Below are positions 60,760 through 64,000 of a stretch of 64,000 bases of DNA, piece by piece. Position 1 is the stretch's first letter. Each line of letters begins with the position of its first letter. The stretch comes from an uncultured Clostridia bacterium (GTDB taxonomy: Bacteria; Bacillota; Clostridia; Christensenellales; Borkfalkiaceae). The notes beneath the pieces were generated by a model that searched no databases, was not told where the DNA came from, and was given only the letters and a program-made list of their open reading frames with translations. Location: NCBI GenBank assembly GCA_944363045.1, contig CALVTT010000003.1, forward strand, positions 1-64,000, given 5' to 3'. The position numbers were made by a program, and so were the translations under genes.

Positions 60760-61023
60760 AAGCGACAAGTTTTTCTGCCCTGCGCCTTCACGAGGCGCTC
60801 ATGGCGGTGCGGCTCGTTTCGGGATTCGTCAGAGGCGGGGCGCGTTGGGCGCGTTGGGCGCGTCTGACGCGGGAGAAGGGGCACGGGAGAGGGGTGAGGT
60901 CGGCGCAGGGAGGAGGGGCGCAGGAGTGGGGTCGGAGCAGGGCGCAGGGGAGTGACCGTGCGGCGGGTCTTTTCCATACAATGGAAAGAGGGCGGCAAGA
61001 GAGCCGCTCTGCACAAAAGGAGG
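60760..61023 (+). other. Intergenic region before the collagen-like gene
   Basis: No gene supported. Purine-rich and GC-rich. It has a CATACAAT box at 60975-60982, the same octamer as before the Cys-rich gene, and a CTTTTCCAT/ATGGAAAG dyad around it. GGAGG at 61019 is the ribosome site for the next gene. Confidence 0.5.
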
Positions 61024-61030
61024 TATGGAT

Positions 61031-61324
61031 ATGCCATTTTATCAGCATTGCCCTGTCTGCGGCTGCTGGCCTTGCGTCTGCGTGAACCAGACCTATAAGA
61101 CGATCGTCTATCCCTGCTGCACAGGTGCGACGGGCTCCACCGGCACAACGGGCATCGGCCCCACCGGCCCGACCGGTCCGACGGGAGCCACGGGCGCGAC
61201 CGGCCCGACCGGTCCGACGGGAGCCACGGGCGCGACCGGCCCGACCGGCCCGACGGGAGCCACGGGCGCAACGGGAGCCACCGGCGCAACAGGTGCCGCA
61301 GGCGCAACAGAGCAGGTAACATAA
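61031..61324 (+). CDS. Short collagen-like (Gly-X-Thr) repeat protein
   Basis: 97 residues. The N-terminal part [20 protein letters not shown] is followed by [10 protein letters not shown], giving seven cysteines and an aromatic cluster; then about 20 Gly-X-Y triplets, mostly GPT and GAT, ending in GATEQVT. Such Thr-rich collagen repeats form O-glycosylated triple helices on the exosporium (BclA type) or the surface. The C-terminal globular domain of BclA is absent. ATG 61031 is chosen because GGAGG sits seven bases before it; ATG 61025 is too close. Confidence 0.8.
   Translation: MPFYQHCPVCGCWPCVCVNQTYKTIVYPCCTGATGSTGTTGIGPTGPTGPTGATGATGPTGPTGATGATGPTGPTGATGATGATGATGAAGATEQVT
61150..61305 (+). 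repeat. Collagen-like DNA repeats
   Basis: A 36-bp block (GGCCCGACCGGTCCGACGGG followed by AGCCACGGGCGCGACC) is repeated about three times, then 9-bp GGAGCCACG-like units. Copy number is likely unstable. Confidence 0.85.
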
Positions 61325-61358
61325 GGGAAAGAAAATAAAGCCATTCGGAACAAAGTCA

Positions 61359-61392
61359 AACGGCAGCTCATCATACGGGCTGCCGTTCTTTT
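61359..61392 (+). terminator. Terminator after the collagen-like gene
   Basis: AACGGCAGC and GCTGCCGTT flank a loop and are followed by CTTTT. Confidence 0.88.
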
Positions 61393-61457
61393 GTGTGCTC
61401 CGTTTTGCCCTTGCGATTTGCGCCTATTCCCTCCATCCTAAATAAGGTGGAAAGCCT

Positions 61458-61581
61458 CCTATTTTTGGAATAGGATTTTAACCGTATCGAATCCGATACG
61501 GTTGGATTCCGCACTATTTTCAAATAATATATCAGCAATTTCGCATATCCTATTGAAATTCCCGTGCGGATATGCTATAAT
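61458..61581 (+). promoter_or_regulatory. Promoter with nested palindromes, control region of the XRE/GIY-YIG module
   Basis: TTGAAA (61553-61558), 17 bases, TATAAT (61576-61581). Dyads: CCTATT/AATAGG (61458-61474); AACCGTATCG and its complement around AATC (61480-61503); GCATATCC (61543-61550) with GGATATGC (61568-61575), which flank the -35 and touch the -10. These are likely operators for the XRE protein. Confidence 0.7.
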
Positions 61582-61614
61582 TGTTTTGTAATACGATCTG
61601 AACGAGGTGACTGT

Positions 61615-61839
61615 ATGGCGATCAGCTACAACAAGTTATGGAAACTGCTCATCGATAAAGGGATGACAAAGACGCAGATGCGACTTCAGGCAGATATTTC
61701 CACGACGACGCTTGCCAAACTTGGAAAAAATGAGACGGTTTCGATGGACGTCCTATTAAAGATCTGCAAATTACTTGACTGCAATGTCGGTGACATTATG
61801 GATGTCATCAATGAGGAGGAATGCAATGGCGACAAGTAA
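61615..61839 (+). CDS. Small XRE/Cro-type regulator
   Basis: 74 residues. Single helix-turn-helix of the YozG-like type: YNKLWKLLIDKGMTKTQMRLQADISTTTLAKLGKNETVSMDVLLKICKLLDCNVGDIMDVI. No sensor domain, similar to controllers of restriction or phage modules. It overlaps the GIY-YIG gene by 14 bases and probably represses the unit through the dyads upstream. Confidence 0.88.
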   Translation: MAISYNKLWKLLIDKGMTKTQMRLQADISTTTLAKLGKNETVSMDVLLKICKLLDCNVGDIMDVINEEECNGDK

Positions 61840-62659
61840 GAAACTTGAAATTATCTACCACAACGGTCAGCCCGACGGTATCAGGTCTATAAGACGCCAT
61901 CTGTCGACAATGACGACTTATGTCATTCCGCGCCCTTTGCTTGCCGAGGCAAAAAAGATCACAGGCATCAACCGACCCGGTATTTATTACCTCATCAACG
62001 AAAACGACGAAAATAAGATCGCGCAGATCTATATAGGGCAGACGCGCAACGGAGTTGTCCGTCTGGACGACCACAACCGTTCCAAAGATTTTTGGAATAA
62101 GGCAATCATGTTCCTCGCCGACAGCAAGACGTTCTCCCTCGATATGATAAGCGGACTGGAAGAATACGCCATTATCAAAGCGCACGAATCCAATCGCTAT
62201 AAGGTAGAAAACTCCGTCAAACCCAAGTATGAAATTGATGAGTACGACCTCCCCTCTATTGAAGAGGTTTACGAGGAAATACAGTTCATCATGGCGACGC
62301 AGGGTTATAAGCTGGACAACGCAAGGGCAAGCCTGAATGAATCGTCTGTTTTCCATACGACACGCAATGGCATCAAGGCATTTGGCGTTTATGATGGCGA
62401 TAAATTTCAGGTGCTGGAAGGTTCAGAGGTCAATCTTGCAAAACCCGCAAATCTTGAAAAGTATAACAAACAGCGAAAAGAGTTGCTTGAAAAGGGGGAT
62501 ATCATCCAGCAGGCGGATAAGTATATCTTGAAAGTTACGCTTGAATTCAACACACCTAGCGGCGCCGGAGAATTCATCCTCGGCGGCTCGATCAACGGCT
62601 GGGCGGAGTGGAAAGATAAAGACGGCAAGACTTTGGATGAGGTTTATAGGAAAAATTGA
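61826..62659 (+). CDS. GIY-YIG nuclease-like protein with DUF4357
   Basis: 277 residues. GIY-YIG domain: PGIYYLINEN... IAQIYIGQTRNGVVRLDDHNRS with the conserved Tyr, Arg and a later GLEEYAIIKAHE (Glu). DUF4357 at the C-terminus: SSVFHTTRNGIKAFGVYDGDKFQVLEGSE, then NTPSGAGEFILGGSINGWAEWKDKDGKTLDEVY. This pairing is frequent in phage-defence and mobile regions. ATG 61826 follows GAGGAGG. The next gene encodes a UvrD-type helicase starting 13 bases after the stop. Confidence 0.88.
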   Translation: MATSKKLEIIYHNGQPDGIRSIRRHLSTMTTYVIPRPLLAEAKKITGINRPGIYYLINENDENKIAQIYIGQTRNGVVRLDDHNRSKDFWNKAIMFLADSKTFSLDMISGLEEYAIIKAHESNRYKVENSVKPKYEIDEYDLPSIEEVYEEIQFIMATQGYKLDNARASLNESSVFHTTRNGIKAFGVYDGDKFQVLEGSEVNLAKPANLEKYNKQRKELLEKGDIIQQADKYILKVTLEFNTPSGAGEFILGGSINGWAEWKDKDGKTLDEVYRKN

Positions 62660-62672
62660 GGAGGAAAATAAA

Positions 62673-64000
62673 ATGAAAATACTAAATGAAAATGCAAATA
62701 TCCCTAACATAGAAGACATAAAGACCTTAGATGACAAAATTCGTCAAACACCTCAAATTTCTGTTTATAAATCTTACGCGGGATTTCCTGTACTAAAAGG
62801 TGGTCAGTTTGCCGATAAGTTTATTATCGAATATGCACTGCTTACAGATAAGGCTTTATACATTTGTAATTTTTGTATTGGTTCTTTGGATTCAATTTGT
62901 GAATATCAAGACAATATATATAATTTAGTAGAATCCTCATTGAAGAAAACACCCACAATGCTCGATAAGAGACGATTAATATGTGAAATTTTTACAATTA
63001 CAATTTCTAAAAATAATGAAACAACCAATAATGGAAATTATATAATCTGCAAGACCTTGGAAGATTTGATTCTATATATAAAAGATAATGAAAAATGTCG
63101 TGTTTCACTTGAGGATATTTCTTTAAGAAAAATCAATGCGGCATTGCAAGGTGCCTATGGTACTGTAAAAAGAGAGCGAAGATCTTTTAAACCAAACACA
63201 AAAAGCGCTATAATAAATGAAATTAATGATTATATCGAAAGTTATGATGACGATCAGTTTAAAGCAATCGTTACAGATTCGCGTGGGATACAACGAATAA
63301 GAGGTATGGCTGGGAGCGGAAAAACGATAATCATTGCAAGAAAAGCAGCGCAGCTTCATATCGATCATCCTGATTGGAATATTGTTGTAACTTACTCGAC
63401 GAGAAGCCAAAAGAACCAACTTGAAAAGTTAATAAGTGATTATTATGAAAAATTGACAGATGGTTTAACGATAGACAATTCTAAAATACGTGTAATGCAC
63501 GCATGGGGATCAGCAAATGCCAATGGGCTCTATTATGAAATATGTCTTCATAACGAGATTCAAGCCTTAAATTTTAGTCAAGCTAGGTTCTATTTTCGCA
63601 CGGCAAAAGATGTATTTAGCAAGATTTGTGGTCTTGTACTTTCTGAGAACAAGCCTTTAAAGAAAGAATATGATTGCATATTAATTGACGAAGCTCAAGA
63701 CTTCAAGTCTGAATTTTTTAAGTTGTGTTTAAATGTTGTAAAGGACGATAGAATTGTTTATGCATATGATGAATTGCAGAATTTGGGTGGAGAAACAATG
63801 GATAGTCCAACAAAACTTTTTGGTAAAGATATTGCTAGCGATACACCATTGCGAGTTTGTTACCGGAATCAGAGAAAGGTAATTGTCGCAGCTCATGCTC
63901 TAGGCATGGGGATTTATAGGAATAATGAATTGCCCATTCAAATGCCAAAGACGTTGCAAGTCTGGGACACAATAGGATACAACAGTGAAGGTGAATTAAA
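62673..64000 (+). CDS. UvrD/Rep-type superfamily 1 helicase, N-terminal part (runs off the window)
   Basis: 442 codons are present with no stop. A N-terminal domain of some 190 residues (starting MKILNENANIPNIEDIKTLD) is of uncertain fold; its LLTDKALYICNF region may be NERD-like. Then Walker A RGMAGSGKTIIIA (residues 211-218), motif Ia VVTYSTRSQKNQLEKL, Walker B CILIDEAQDFKSEFF (DEAQD at 339-343), motif III YAYDELQNLGG and motif IV LRVCYRNQRKV. GAGGAGG precedes ATG 62673. Clearly more AT-rich, with different codon use from the rest of the window, so probably acquired. Likely the partner of the GIY-YIG protein in a defence or restriction module. Confidence 0.88.
   Translation, partial: MKILNENANIPNIEDIKTLDDKIRQTPQISVYKSYAGFPVLKGGQFADKFIIEYALLTDKALYICNFCIGSLDSICEYQDNIYNLVESSLKKTPTMLDKRRLICEIFTITISKNNETTNNGNYIICKTLEDLILYIKDNEKCRVSLEDISLRKINAALQGAYGTVKRERRSFKPNTKSAIINEINDYIESYDDDQFKAIVTDSRGIQRIRGMAGSGKTIIIARKAAQLHIDHPDWNIVVTYSTRSQKNQLEKLISDYYEKLTDGLTIDNSKIRVMHAWGSANANGLYYEICLHNEIQALNFSQARFYFRTAKDVFSKICGLVLSENKPLKKEYDCILIDEAQDFKSEFFKLCLNVVKDDRIVYAYDELQNLGGETMDSPTKLFGKDIASDTPLRVCYRNQRKVIVAAHALGMGIYRNNELPIQMPKTLQVWDTIGYNSEGEL

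Noticed and set aside
60801..61085. Arg/Gly-rich frame upstream of the collagen-like gene
   Set aside because: No ribosome site, low-complexity composition, and it overlaps the start of the better supported gene.
61150..61305. CRISPR-like array in the collagen-like gene, also considered for 56299-56395 and 9959-10066
   Set aside because: The repeats are contiguous without unique spacers, and two are in-frame protein repeats; no cas genes.

Overview
The window looks like chromosome from an anaerobic, moderately GC-rich Firmicute, most likely a gut Clostridia (Christensenellales-like). The evidence is strong GGAGG ribosome sites, TTGACA-17-TATAAT promoters, hairpin-plus-T terminators, a T-box leader, phosphoketolase, FeoAB, YitT-type membrane protein, OppABCDF and lipoprotein signal peptides. 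The taxon is an inference. No rRNA gene and no CRISPR array is visible.

Layout. 1-5650: end of a phosphoketolase gene, then an iron-uptake locus (structured leader, feoA, second feoA, feoB, Cys-rich FeoB partner) split between the two feoA genes by an IS110 element that probably carries its own bridge RNA. 5880-6156: first copy of a MITE-like element. 6197-16610: an LeuA/Re-citrate-synthase-like enzyme, a TrxB-like flavoprotein, a MarR-controlled MacB-like exporter, a TerB-like protein, an HMA metal-binding protein and T-box-regulated ileS. 16714-19493: a very Cys-rich small protein, a YitT-type membrane protein and a flavin-reductase-like protein. 19701-22353: tRNA-Pro whose 3' end is repeated twice downstream, an orphan protein and a HicAB toxin-antitoxin pair. 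22513-26415: a nitrilase-fold protein lacking its catalytic Cys, a HEPN-CBS protein, a glycosyltransferase and two HD hydrolases.

26845-52188 is a 25-kb, single-strand surface locus: a repeat lipoprotein, a complete oligopeptide transporter, a 2,381-residue cell-wall subtilase overlapping the end of oppF, a small membrane protein, a 1,332-residue repeat lipoprotein, and a transmembrane protein with two XRE DNA-binding domains inside and seven InlB/Flg_new repeats outside. The coherent reading is surface proteolysis coupled to peptide import, watched by a one-component transmembrane regulator whose ectodomain is built from the same repeats as the neighbouring surface proteins. This is my best candidate for an undescribed system.

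52457-60658: a LOG protein, a GH43-LacI sugar operon, the second MITE copy and a minus-strand zinc-type ABC uptake operon with accessory membrane proteins; the solute-binding gene seems to carry a one-base frameshift at its start. 61031-64000: a collagen-like small protein, then a markedly AT-rich segment with an XRE regulator, a GIY-YIG/DUF4357 protein and the first 442 codons of a UvrD-type helicase. That is probably the edge of a horizontally acquired defence or mobile module that runs past the window.
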